Shown piece by piece: positions 51,901 through 59,233 of a DNA stretch of 64,000 nucleotides. The notes below the pieces were generated by a model. It was not told where the DNA came from and did not search any database. It saw only the letters and a list, made by a program, of their open reading frames with translations. The DNA is taken from the NCBI GenBank assembly GCA_016710635.1, contig JADJVL010000008.1, positions 186,001-250,000 of the forward strand. The letters are read 5' to 3'. The translations under genes were made by a program, and so were the position numbers. Within the stretch, counting starts at the first letter, position 1; each line of letters begins with the position of its first letter. The DNA is from Holophagaceae bacterium. GTDB lineage: Bacteria; Acidobacteriota; Holophagae; Holophagales; Holophagaceae.

Positions 51901-54900
51901 TGAGGTCGACCGAATCGCCCGCATTGATGGTGTTGGAAGAGGCCTGCAGATCCACGCCCGTGGGGGCGACGACGACCTTGACCAGGACGCCGGTGGTGTG
52001 GGTGACGCCGGCGCCGTTGTCGGCGAGCAGGGTGAAGATGCGATCGGTGGTGTCGGTCCCGTCAAGAGTGACTGCGAAGGGCACGCCGGTCTGGAGGGTC
52101 GGGGTGCTGCGAGGCGTGCCGGTGTCCGTAGCGACGGAGGAGGTCACCCCAGCGGTGGCCGGAGGCGCAGGCAGGGGAATGTTGAAGATCGCGGTGAGGA
52201 AGAGCTGGGAACCGGCGGTGGCCACCAGGCGGTCCGCCACAAGGGTCTGGGCGAAGGGGCCGGAGAGCACAAAGAGGGTGACCGAGGCGGTGACCTCACG
52301 TCCGGCGGAGTTGGTGACCGTCAGAGTGTAGGTGGTGGACACGATGGGAGTGACCACGTAGCTGGCGCCGCTGACCACGGGACCGATGGCGTTGTTGATG
52401 GCGCCGGTGCCGTTGGTGAAGACGGGCAGCAGGGTGGCGGACTGGCCGGCGGTGAGGGTGTTGGCCGGATTGCCTGCGGGGACGGTGGCCGTCAGGGCCG
52501 CCGTCGGCGCCGGCACCACCGTCAGGTTCGTGGTGGTCGTGTAGGTGGTCGGGGTCGCGTTGGTCACCGCCAGGGTGTAGGTGTAGATGCCGGCGGAAGC
52601 GGGCGCCGAAAGCACCGCCTGGGGCGTGCCGCTGGTAGGCGCGTAGGCGTTGGGCGTCAGGAAGGCGCCACCATTGCTGGTCACCGCCGCCGAGACGGCA
52701 TTGGTATAGACCGCATAAAGCTGGGTGGTGTCGCCCTCGGTGATGATATTGGGCTGGAAGTAGAAGGCCTGGGCGAAGGGACCGGCGAGCACGGTGACCG
52801 TGAGGCTGGCTGTGGCGGTATCGCCCACGGGGTTGGTCACGGTGAGCACATAGGTGGTCGTCGTGGCCGGAGTCACCGGGTAGGCCTGGCCCGAAGTGAC
52901 GGTGCCGATGCCGGCGATGACGCCGGTGCCGTTGGTGAAGGTCGGGGTGATGCTGGTGGTCTCACCCAGGGTGATCGGGTTGTTGGACCCGCCGGTGATG
53001 GCGAGGGCCGCGGTCGGCAGAGCATAGACATTGACCGTGACGCCGTGGGTGGAAGTCACCAGCGCGCTGTTGGTGACGGTCAGGGTGTAGACATAGCTGC
53101 CGGCGACCGTGGGCGTGACGACGAAGGGAACCGCGTTCAAGGGGGCGACCGCGGCGCCGAGGCCGCTGGTGCCCGTGGTGGCGCCCACGCCGGTGGCGCT
53201 GGTGCAGACCACCGAGGCCGTGCCGCCGCTGCCGATGGTGAAGTAGGCCGTCAGGAAGGTGTTGGAACCCACCGACATGTTGATGGGAGTGGCGGTCAGG
53301 GCCGCGGCGTTGGGGCCAGTCAGGACGATGACCGTGTGGACCGTGCCGGTGGTGGCGCCGATGGAGTTGGTGACCGTGAGGGTGTAGGTGGTGGTCTGGG
53401 TGGGCTGGACAGCGTACTGCTGGCCGGAGAGCACCGGTCCGACCGCTGGGGCGACCACGCCGGTCCCGCCGGAGAAGGTCGGGACCAGGAAGGTGGTGTC
53501 ACCGGCGGTGATGGGGTTGACCGTGGAGGTCAGGCTGGTCGCCACGGGCAGGCCGACCACGAGGACCGTCACCGAGCGGTTGACGGACACCAGGGCGGCG
53601 TTGGTCACCGTAAGGGTGTAGGTGGTGGTGACGCTGGGATTGACAAAGAGGGAGACACCGCTGGTGACCGGAACGCCGGCACCGGGGAAGGGCGGCACGC
53701 TCCCGGTGGGGGGCGCGGTGACCACGCCGTTGCCGCCGGAGAAGATGCCGATCAGCTGGGAGAAGTCGCCGGCGGTGATGGTGGACGGGTAGGCGATGAA
53801 GCTGTCGATGACGGGATCGCCCACCACGTGGACCGTGAGGATCCGGGTGACGGCGTCACCGGCGGGGTTCGTCACCGTCAGGGTGTAGGTGGTCGTCTCG
53901 ATGGGGTTGACCGTGTAGGAATTGCCACTGATCACGGAACCGACGCCGCCGATGTAGCCCTGGCCGTTGATGAAGACCGGCAGGAGCTGGACGGGGCTGC
54001 CGCCCGCCACGGGGGGCGGCGTGGGCGGGTTCGAAGTGAAGCTGGTGATGGACGGGGGCGGGACGACGGTGACGACGGTGCCCGTGGTGGCCGAAGCGCC
54101 CGCCGGGTTGGTCACGACCATGGTGTAGGTCGTGGTGACCGGCGGCGTGACCAGATAGGGCACACCGTTGAGGACGGAACCGACGCCGTTGTCGACGATG
54201 GCGGTTCCGCTGGTGAAGTTGCCGACCAGGCGCGTCGAGTTGCCGATGGTGATGATGGGCGGCACCGCCACCAGGCTGATGCCGGTCGGGGGGATGACCA
54301 CCGTGACGGTGGTGGACAGCTGGACGAAGGCACCCGCCGCGTTGGTCACGGTCAGGAGGTAGGTGGAGGTGACCGTGGGCGAGACCTTGACCCGGACGCC
54401 GGAAAGGACGGGACCGATGCCGCTGATGGAGCCATTGCCGCCGGTGAAGGTGGCGATGAGGTCCGTGCTGCTACCGACGGTGATCGTGTCGGGGCTGCCC
54501 ATGAAGCTGATGATTTCGGGGATGAGCACGACATTGATCGTCACGATCGAGGTCGAAACCCCTCCCGCCAGGTTGGTGACGGAAAGGATGTAGGTCGTGG
54601 TGGCGGTCGGGGTGACCGTGATGGGCAGGCCATTGGTCGGCGTGATGGTGGTGGCGTTCGCGCTGTTGGTGATGACCGCCGCGCCGCCGGAGAAGGTGGC
54701 CGTCAGGCGGGCCGAATCCCCCAGGGTGATCGTCGTCTTGTCGGCGAAGAGGCTGACATTGGAGGGGAAGCCCACGACGGTGACGGTGGTGGCGGCGATG
54801 GCCGAAACGCCCACGCCATTGGTGACCGTAAGGACATAGGTGGTGGACACCAGCGGGGTCACCGTGGTGTTCACCCCGGAACCGACGGTGCCGATGCCGT

Positions 54901-55585
54901 TGTTGATGGAGCCGGTGCCGCCACTGAAGATGTTGCTCAGGGTCGAACTCGCGCCCTGAGAGATGGTGGTCGGAGTCGCGGTAAAGGTGGTGATGACCGG
55001 CGCGCCCTGGACCGTGATGATCAGGCCCTGGGTGACCTTCTGGCCTACGGAGTTGGTGACGGTGAGGGTGTAGGTCGTGGTCGTGGTCGGGCTGACGAGG
55101 AAGGGCACACCGCTGACGGGCACCACCGTCGCGGCGCTGGCGCTGTTGGTCACCGCGGCGGTCCCGCCAGAGAAGGTCGCGGTCAGGGCTACGGACTCGC
55201 CGAGGGTGATGCTGCTCTTCGAAGCGCTGAAGGAGACGGGCCCCACCGGCGGCACCACGGTGATGGTCAAGGCGCGGCTCGCCGAAGCGTTGGCGGCGTT
55301 GGTCACCGTGAGCACGAAGGTCGTCGTCTGGGACGGGGATACGGCTAGGGCCTGGCCGCTGGGCGCGGAGCCCACGGACGGCGCGATGGTGCCGGTGCCG
55401 TTCGTGTACACCGCCGTGAGCATGGCGATGCTGCCCTGGGCGATGGTGGTGCTGTCAGCGGTGAAGCTGGTGATGGCCGGTTCGGGAGGTGCCTGGGGGG
55501 CGCTGCTGCTGCCCCCGCCACAGGCCACCATCAAGGCCAGCAAGGCGATGGAGAAGTAGGACAGGAACCGGGTGACGGTGCGCAT
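48911..55585 (-). CDS. giant lipoprotein with about 26 tandem bacterial Ig-like domains
   Basis: About 2224 residues. I start at 55585 (GGGG site seven bases ahead; the ATG at 55609 lacks one). A lipoprotein signal (SIALLALMVAC, then GGGSSS) is followed directly by about 26 Ig-like units of 75-95 residues, each with a variant of ITSFTAxPxTITAG, a FxxGTG segment, YxVTPxxTTTYTLTVTN and AG. Units are diverged at DNA level, so this is an old expansion. The last unit lacks the TN-AG ending and closes with FQIRTP. No catalytic or anchoring domain is seen; a long stalk or adhesin is likely. Thr/Ser content is very high. Confidence 0.88.
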   Translation of the reverse strand: MRTVTRFLSYFSIALLALMVACGGGSSSAPQAPPEPAITSFTADSTTIAQGSIAMLTAVYTNGTGTIAPSVGSAPSGQALAVSPSQTTTFVLTVTNAANASASRALTITVVPPVGPVSFSASKSSITLGESVALTATFSGGTAAVTNSASAATVVPVSGVPFLVSPTTTTTYTLTVTNSVGQKVTQGLIITVQGAPVITTFTATPTTISQGASSTLSNIFSGGTGSINNGIGTVGSGVNTTVTPLVSTTYVLTVTNGVGVSAIAATTVTVVGFPSNVSLFADKTTITLGDSARLTATFSGGAAVITNSANATTITPTNGLPITVTPTATTTYILSVTNLAGGVSTSIVTINVVLIPEIISFMGSPDTITVGSSTDLIATFTGGNGSISGIGPVLSGVRVKVSPTVTSTYLLTVTNAAGAFVQLSTTVTVVIPPTGISLVAVPPIITIGNSTRLVGNFTSGTAIVDNGVGSVLNGVPYLVTPPVTTTYTMVVTNPAGASATTGTVVTVVPPPSITSFTSNPPTPPPVAGGSPVQLLPVFINGQGYIGGVGSVISGNSYTVNPIETTTYTLTVTNPAGDAVTRILTVHVVGDPVIDSFIAYPSTITAGDFSQLIGIFSGGNGVVTAPPTGSVPPFPGAGVPVTSGVSLFVNPSVTTTYTLTVTNAALVSVNRSVTVLVVGLPVATSLTSTVNPITAGDTTFLVPTFSGGTGVVAPAVGPVLSGQQYAVQPTQTTTYTLTVTNSIGATTGTVHTVIVLTGPNAAALTATPINMSVGSNTFLTAYFTIGSGGTASVVCTSATGVGATTGTSGLGAAVAPLNAVPFVVTPTVAGSYVYTLTVTNSALVTSTHGVTVNVYALPTAALAITGGSNNPITLGETTSITPTFTNGTGVIAGIGTVTSGQAYPVTPATTTTYVLTVTNPVGDTATASLTVTVLAGPFAQAFYFQPNIITEGDTTQLYAVYTNAVSAAVTSNGGAFLTPNAYAPTSGTPQAVLSAPASAGIYTYTLAVTNATPTTYTTTTNLTVVPAPTAALTATVPAGNPANTLTAGQSATLLPVFTNGTGAINNAIGPVVSGASYVVTPIVSTTYTLTVTNSAGREVTASVTLFVLSGPFAQTLVADRLVATAGSQLFLTAIFNIPLPAPPATAGVTSSVATDTGTPRSTPTLQTGVPFAVTLDGTDTTDRIFTLLADNGAGVTHTTGVLVKVVVAPTGVDLQASSNTINAGDSVDLTTIFTAGPDATAILSGGGSAFNVINGGVYSVSPIVTTTYILTVTNGAGTAVTDIETITVVQPPSIASFAAFPNVITSGTSTQLIAVFSGGTGSFDTIPASAATVIVSGTPATVGPLVANTSYLLTVTGPGGVAVATTLVTVAPAPNCTITAEAGPIIATTPGHIASVPSQIGMTYTWTVTNGSITAGQGTNQITYTAGSVSPLTITVTVTNAAGSSCTPGAPTSIVVNPLLALTVTLTSSAVADTITAGQSVNLLPVFSGGAPALVGTINQGVGTVLTGQSYAVSPANTTTYTLTVTDNAGQVGTAVRTIIVVQPVTITSFTASRNPVTIGTVTNLTAVFSNPTPAVAGNQITHGDALGNPASPIVPSSGSPIPYIPGTVGTQTHTLTETNLAGQTVTRTLPIVVVAAPVAASLVAVPATVTAGQSSTLTPTFSNGTGVVSNDVGTVITGAGYPVTPIATTTYTLTVTNTAGDSVITQATVTVVSGPNAISLTASRRIITVGDSINLTALFTNGTAVNGLTGSANSFTGAQLPATPTSGTPVLVTPTGASVGTTVTYSLLVTNTAGTTSLQTVTVDVVAAPTATLNASATIITAGGSTDLTPIFTGGTGAINNAVGAVLTGTPYTVVPGATTVYQLTVTNAAGMIATAQRTITVLAGPLATSFTATPAVVTAGSTTSLLAIFAAGAAGSVDNGVGVVVSGVPINSAALATTTTFTLTVTSGTITATRTVTVTVVATPIATSLVATPATINAGQTSVLVPTFSNGTGVVTSGVGNVVTGGSYNVTLNVTTTYTLIVTNAAGTIATTTATVTVLALPFSSSFTVAPAVVSVGDSIFMNWVFNLAPGGTADILQTDDGGTVTTIYAGVSSPGTGTAVPVALVVPPFGLYSYTLRLTQGTSVVDTTRTVIVWELPTATITGPGPSPFVVPISTPVPLTFTFTGSTTGRVTDGIGTTWTVSNGDVLVVMSPATPATTRTYTLTVQNPAGTLAVTTFQIRTP

Positions 55586-55638
55586 AGGAGCCCCTCGAAA
55601 GGCATGCATGACGAACTACGGACGGCTGGGTGCCCCTT

Positions 55639-55669
55639 ATTAAACCCTTTCCAACCTTTAATGTGTCAA
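55639..55669 (-). promoter_or_regulatory. candidate promoter of the giant lipoprotein gene
   Basis: On the minus strand a consensus TTGACA (55664-55669) and TTTAAT (55639-55644) are 19 bp apart, about 50 bp before the start codon. The spacing is slightly long. Confidence 0.45.
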
Positions 55670-55796
55670 CCGGGTTTTTCCCCCCGGCTTGCATCAGTGA
55701 AGGACCTGATGCGCGTCACATCCCCGCAGGTCCTTTGTTTTTCAAGGCACCGACCCCATCTGGGCGAGGTCTGGAAAATACAAGAAGATCCACGGA

Positions 55797-55812
55797 TGTC
55801 ATATAAATGACA
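55797..55812. promoter_or_regulatory. operator-like palindrome
   Basis: TGTCAT and ATGACA are perfect complements around ATAA, in the intergenic region between the giant lipoprotein and the Yip1-HlyD operon. The size and AT-rich centre fit a dimeric repressor site. The rest of this 350-bp interval holds the lipoprotein promoter and a TAGGTT -10-like box at about 55909; no gene. Confidence 0.4.
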
Positions 55813-55934
55813 TTTTATTCTCCCCCTGATGCCCCCGATCCTGGGTCCGCTCGCCGGGGGATACTGCCCGATCGACCCGGGCTCCCCAGCCCTGCGGGAA
55901 CCCGCTGATAGGTTCTCGGCATCGGAGGCAGCCC

Positions 55935-56690
55935 ATGAGTGACCAGCCCAATGCGACGCCGGAAGCGGAACTGTACGGAGGAGTACCCAAACAGGCTCCA
56001 CCGGCTCCCCCGGGCCTCGTCGACCAGTTCGCAGGTCTCTTCACCGAACCTTCCGCTCTCTTCCAGCGGCTCAACGCGGCTCCCAGTTGGGTCCCCGCCC
56101 TTCTGACCACGCTGATCGTCAGTCTGGTCCTGGTGGCAGCCTGGGCGTGGCACGTGGACGTGGACGCCATGATGCGCCCTGGCATGGAGGCGAACCCGCG
56201 CATGACCCCCGAGCAGGTGGATCAGGCGATCGGCTTCATGACCCGCTTCTTCCCCTACATCGCCCTCGTGCAGACCGCGCTCATGGTGCCCCTTGGCACC
56301 CTCCTGTTCGCGTTCCTCCTCTGGCTCGTCGGCAAGTTCAGCGCGGTCGGCGACAAGCCCTCCTTCGTGCAGGCGCTTTCGGCGACGACCGTGCCGGGCC
56401 TCGCCGGGCTTCCGAACTCGCTGATCATCACCCTGATGTGCTTCGTGCGCCCCGTGGGCGGTTCCACGCCCGAGAAGCTCAGCCCGGCCTCCCTGGCCTT
56501 CTACCTCCACCCCGAGAATCCCAAGGTCCACGCCCTGCTCGGCGCCGTGGATCTGTTCGGCATCTTCTCCTACGTCCTCGTCTACCTCGCCGCGCGGCAT
56601 CTGCTTCGCCTGAAGGCCGGCGGCGCGATCCTCTGCGTCGTTCTGGTGGTCCTGCTCCTGAACCTGCCCCGCGTCCTGGGAGCCCGGTAG
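55935..56690 (+). CDS. Yip1-family integral membrane protein
   Basis: 251 residues. A Pro-rich cytoplasmic N-terminus with GLFTEPSALFQRLNA, typical of Yip1 proteins, is followed by five membrane helices (LLTTLIVSLVLVAAWAW, LVQTALMVPLGTLLFAFLLW, others). GGAGG is ten bases ahead of the ATG. The HlyD-like gene starts two bases after the stop, so this is the first gene of a three-gene operon with an efflux adaptor and a permease. Role unknown. Confidence 0.75.
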   Translation: MSDQPNATPEAELYGGVPKQAPPAPPGLVDQFAGLFTEPSALFQRLNAAPSWVPALLTTLIVSLVLVAAWAWHVDVDAMMRPGMEANPRMTPEQVDQAIGFMTRFFPYIALVQTALMVPLGTLLFAFLLWLVGKFSAVGDKPSFVQALSATTVPGLAGLPNSLIITLMCFVRPVGGSTPEKLSPASLAFYLHPENPKVHALLGAVDLFGIFSYVLVYLAARHLLRLKAGGAILCVVLVVLLLNLPRVLGAR

Positions 56691-56691
56691 G

Positions 56692-57954
56692 ATGGCCTCC
56701 CGGAAAGCAAAGCTCCTCGCCGCCCTGGCCGCAGGGCTGGCCGTGCTGATCGCCCTGGGCTTCGCCTTCGGCGGCGGCAAGGAGGACCCCGACGCCTTCT
56801 CCTGGGATGCGGTCTCCAAGGGCGGGATCCGGGAGACCATCAGCGCCAGTGGCGAGATCCAGGCCGTGCGCAAGGTCAATGTGGGCACTTCGGTGGCCGG
56901 GGAGATCAAGGCCATCCACGTGAAGGATGGCCAGGATGTCCAGGCCGGCGACCTGCTGGTCAGCATCGACCAGGAGCGCCTCCGGTCCGAACTGAACCGG
57001 ACGGAAGCCGCCCTGGACGCCAGCCGCAAGGAGGCCGCCCGCATGGAGGCGACCATGAAGCGGGCCAAGGAATCCAACCTGCGCAGCGAGTCGCTCTTCA
57101 AGCAGGGCCTGATCAGCGACGAAGCCTGGCGCCAGGACCAGCTGGCGCGGGAGAACGCCGAGTTGAGCTGGCAGGCGGCCCAGGCGGTCGTGGCCCAGAG
57201 CCAGGCGAACCTCGTCTCCATGCGCGACTCGGTGAGCAAGACCGTGCTCCGCGCCCCCATCCACGGGCGGGTGACGTCCCTGAAGGCGGAGAAGGGTGAA
57301 ACGGCCATTCCCGGCGTCAGCAATCTCCCCGGCGCGACCCTCATGGTCATCTCCGACATGAGCGAGCTGATGGCTGAGATCAAGGTGAACGAGGGGGAGG
57401 TCGTCCGCTGCAAGGTCGGACAGACGGCCCAGGTCACCGTGGAGTCCCTGCCGGGCCGGGTCTTTCAGGGCACCGTCGCCGAGGTCGCCACCGGGAACGA
57501 AGGCATCGGCCAGGACGCCAACATGTACAAGGTGAAGGTCGCCCTCGACATGAAGTCCACCGACGTGGAACGGCTGCGGCCCGGCATGAGCGCCCGGGCG
57601 ATGATCCTCACCAGCGAGGCCAAGGACGTGCTGCGGGTGCCCCTCCAGGCCGTCCTGGAACGGGAAGGCACGAACGAGGAGGCCCAGAAGCAGGGCCTGC
57701 TGGCGCCCGCCACCCGCACGGTGGTGATGGTGGCCAAGGCCGGCAAGGCCTCCGAGCGGGCCGTCACGACGGGCATCGCCAACAACCAGTTCTTCCTGGT
57801 GAAGTCCGGGCTCGCAGAGGGCGAACAGGTGCTCACCGGACCGGTGCGCAGGCTGAAGGACCTGAAGGACCGCGCCGCCGTGAAGTTGAAGGCCAAGTCA
57901 GACACTCAGGTTGAGGAGGAAGCCCGGAAGCGGAAGTCCGGGGGCAAGGCCTGA
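56692..57954 (+). CDS. efflux RND/MacA-type periplasmic adaptor subunit
   Basis: 420 residues. An N-terminal membrane anchor (LLAALAAGLAVLIALGFAFG), lipoyl halves (GEIKAIHVKDGQDVQAGDLL and LRAPIHGRVTSLKAEKGETA), a ~100-residue alpha-helical hairpin between them and a beta-barrel region (VNEGEVVRCKVGQTAQVTVE) define a HlyD/MacA-like adaptor. It would bridge the inner-membrane permease to an outer-membrane channel. The stop overlaps the permease ATG in TGATG. Confidence 0.88.
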   Translation: MASRKAKLLAALAAGLAVLIALGFAFGGGKEDPDAFSWDAVSKGGIRETISASGEIQAVRKVNVGTSVAGEIKAIHVKDGQDVQAGDLLVSIDQERLRSELNRTEAALDASRKEAARMEATMKRAKESNLRSESLFKQGLISDEAWRQDQLARENAELSWQAAQAVVAQSQANLVSMRDSVSKTVLRAPIHGRVTSLKAEKGETAIPGVSNLPGATLMVISDMSELMAEIKVNEGEVVRCKVGQTAQVTVESLPGRVFQGTVAEVATGNEGIGQDANMYKVKVALDMKSTDVERLRPGMSARAMILTSEAKDVLRVPLQAVLEREGTNEEAQKQGLLAPATRTVVMVAKAGKASERAVTTGIANNQFFLVKSGLAEGEQVLTGPVRRLKDLKDRAAVKLKAKSDTQVEEEARKRKSGGKA

Positions 57955-59177
57955 TGGACGCCCGGGAACCCCTCTCCGCCGCGGTCCGGGCCCTTAGGGC
58001 CAACAAGCTGCGCTCGGCTCTGACGGCGCTGGGGATCATCATCGGCGTGGCCTCCGTCATCATCGTGGTGAGCCTCATCCAAGGCCTGAAGGGCAGCGTC
58101 CTGAAGCAGATCGAGAAGGCGGGCAGCCAGACCCTGGTGGTCCGGCCCGTCTTCCCCACGGACATGCCCTATCCCGAGTTCACGAAGATCAGGAACAAGG
58201 ACCTGACCCTCGAGGAGATGCGCGCCCTCGGCCGGGCCGTCCCCCAGATCACGCAGCTCACGCCCCTCTTCTTCAACGGCGGCGAAGCGAAGGCCGAAGG
58301 CCGGACCGCCAGCGTCACCATCATCATGACGGACGAGAGCTACCTGGAACTCAACAGCGTCAATCTCACCGCCGGAAGGAACTTCGTGCCCTCGGACCTG
58401 CGGCTGAGCAACAAGGTCGCCATCATCGGCCCGCGGGTCATCGAGAAGCTGGGCCTGAAAGGCAATCCCCTGGGCCGTGCCATCACGACCTCCGGCATGA
58501 GCCTGGAGGTCATCGGCGTGCTGGAGGAGCAGGGATCGTCCCTGGGCAACGACCAGGATTCCTACATCCTCATCCCCCTCACGACGGGCCGCGCCACCCT
58601 GACGGACGCCCAGCGGCGGCAGCTCTTCTTCCAGGCGCGCATCGACCCGAGGATCAGCGCCGACGACGGCGCCGAGCTCGTGGAGGACGCGCTGCGCCGC
58701 ATCAAGGGGTTAAAGGGCAAGGAACCCAAGGGCTTTCAGGTCTTCAGCCCCAAGCAGATCACCGGCATCATCGGCGGCATCACTTCGGCCATCACCACCG
58801 TGGCCGGCGGGATGGTTTCCATCGCCCTGCTCGTTGGCGGCATCGGCATCATGAACATCATGCTGGTGAGCGTGACGGAGCGGACCCGCGAGATCGGCGT
58901 GCGCAAGGCGGTGGGCGCCAAGCGCAAGCACATCCTCGCCCAGTTCCTCATCGAAGCCTCGTTCCTGTGCATCGCCGGCGGAGCCATCGGGATCGCCGCC
59001 GGGTATCTGGGCGGCGCCCTGCTGGGCAAGGCCCTCTTCGGGACCTACGGCACCGTGCCCCTGTGGGCGGTGGTGAGCGCCTTCGCGGTGCCCGCGGCCA
59101 TTGGCTTGATCTTCGGCCTCTACCCCGCCGCGAAGGCCTCCAAGCTGGACCCCATCGAGTCCCTGCGGTTCGAGTGA
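57954..59177 (+). CDS. ABC transporter permease (MacB/FtsX family)
   Basis: 407 residues. One N-terminal helix (SALTALGIIIGVASVIIVVS) is followed by a ~220-residue periplasmic MacB-type domain, then three helices and the FtsX ending GLYPAAKASKLDPIESLRFE. With the adaptor gene before it this is a MacAB-like export system. The expected ATPase gene is not present before, between or after these genes, so it must be supplied from elsewhere. A 15-bp-stem terminator closes the operon. Confidence 0.88.
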   Translation: MDAREPLSAAVRALRANKLRSALTALGIIIGVASVIIVVSLIQGLKGSVLKQIEKAGSQTLVVRPVFPTDMPYPEFTKIRNKDLTLEEMRALGRAVPQITQLTPLFFNGGEAKAEGRTASVTIIMTDESYLELNSVNLTAGRNFVPSDLRLSNKVAIIGPRVIEKLGLKGNPLGRAITTSGMSLEVIGVLEEQGSSLGNDQDSYILIPLTTGRATLTDAQRRQLFFQARIDPRISADDGAELVEDALRRIKGLKGKEPKGFQVFSPKQITGIIGGITSAITTVAGGMVSIALLVGGIGIMNIMLVSVTERTREIGVRKAVGAKRKHILAQFLIEASFLCIAGGAIGIAAGYLGGALLGKALFGTYGTVPLWAVVSAFAVPAAIGLIFGLYPAAKASKLDPIESLRFE

Positions 59178-59184
59178 ACGCGGA

Positions 59185-59218
59185 GGCGGGGCGGCGGGGA
59201 ATGCCCCGCCGCCCCGCC
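59185..59218. terminator. bidirectional hairpin terminator
   Basis: A 15-bp perfect GC stem (GGCGGGGCGGCGGGG with its complement) and a four-base loop, followed by GTTTGAG, between the convergent permease and EF-G-like genes. Confidence 0.82.
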
Positions 59219-59233
59219 GTTTGAGTTGGGAAC

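Noticed and set aside
50747..55348. 1533-codon plus-strand open frame opposite the giant lipoprotein
   Set aside because: Repetitive Gly/Asp/Arg composition mirroring the Ig repeats; the minus-strand frame has a signal peptide, promoter and terminator.
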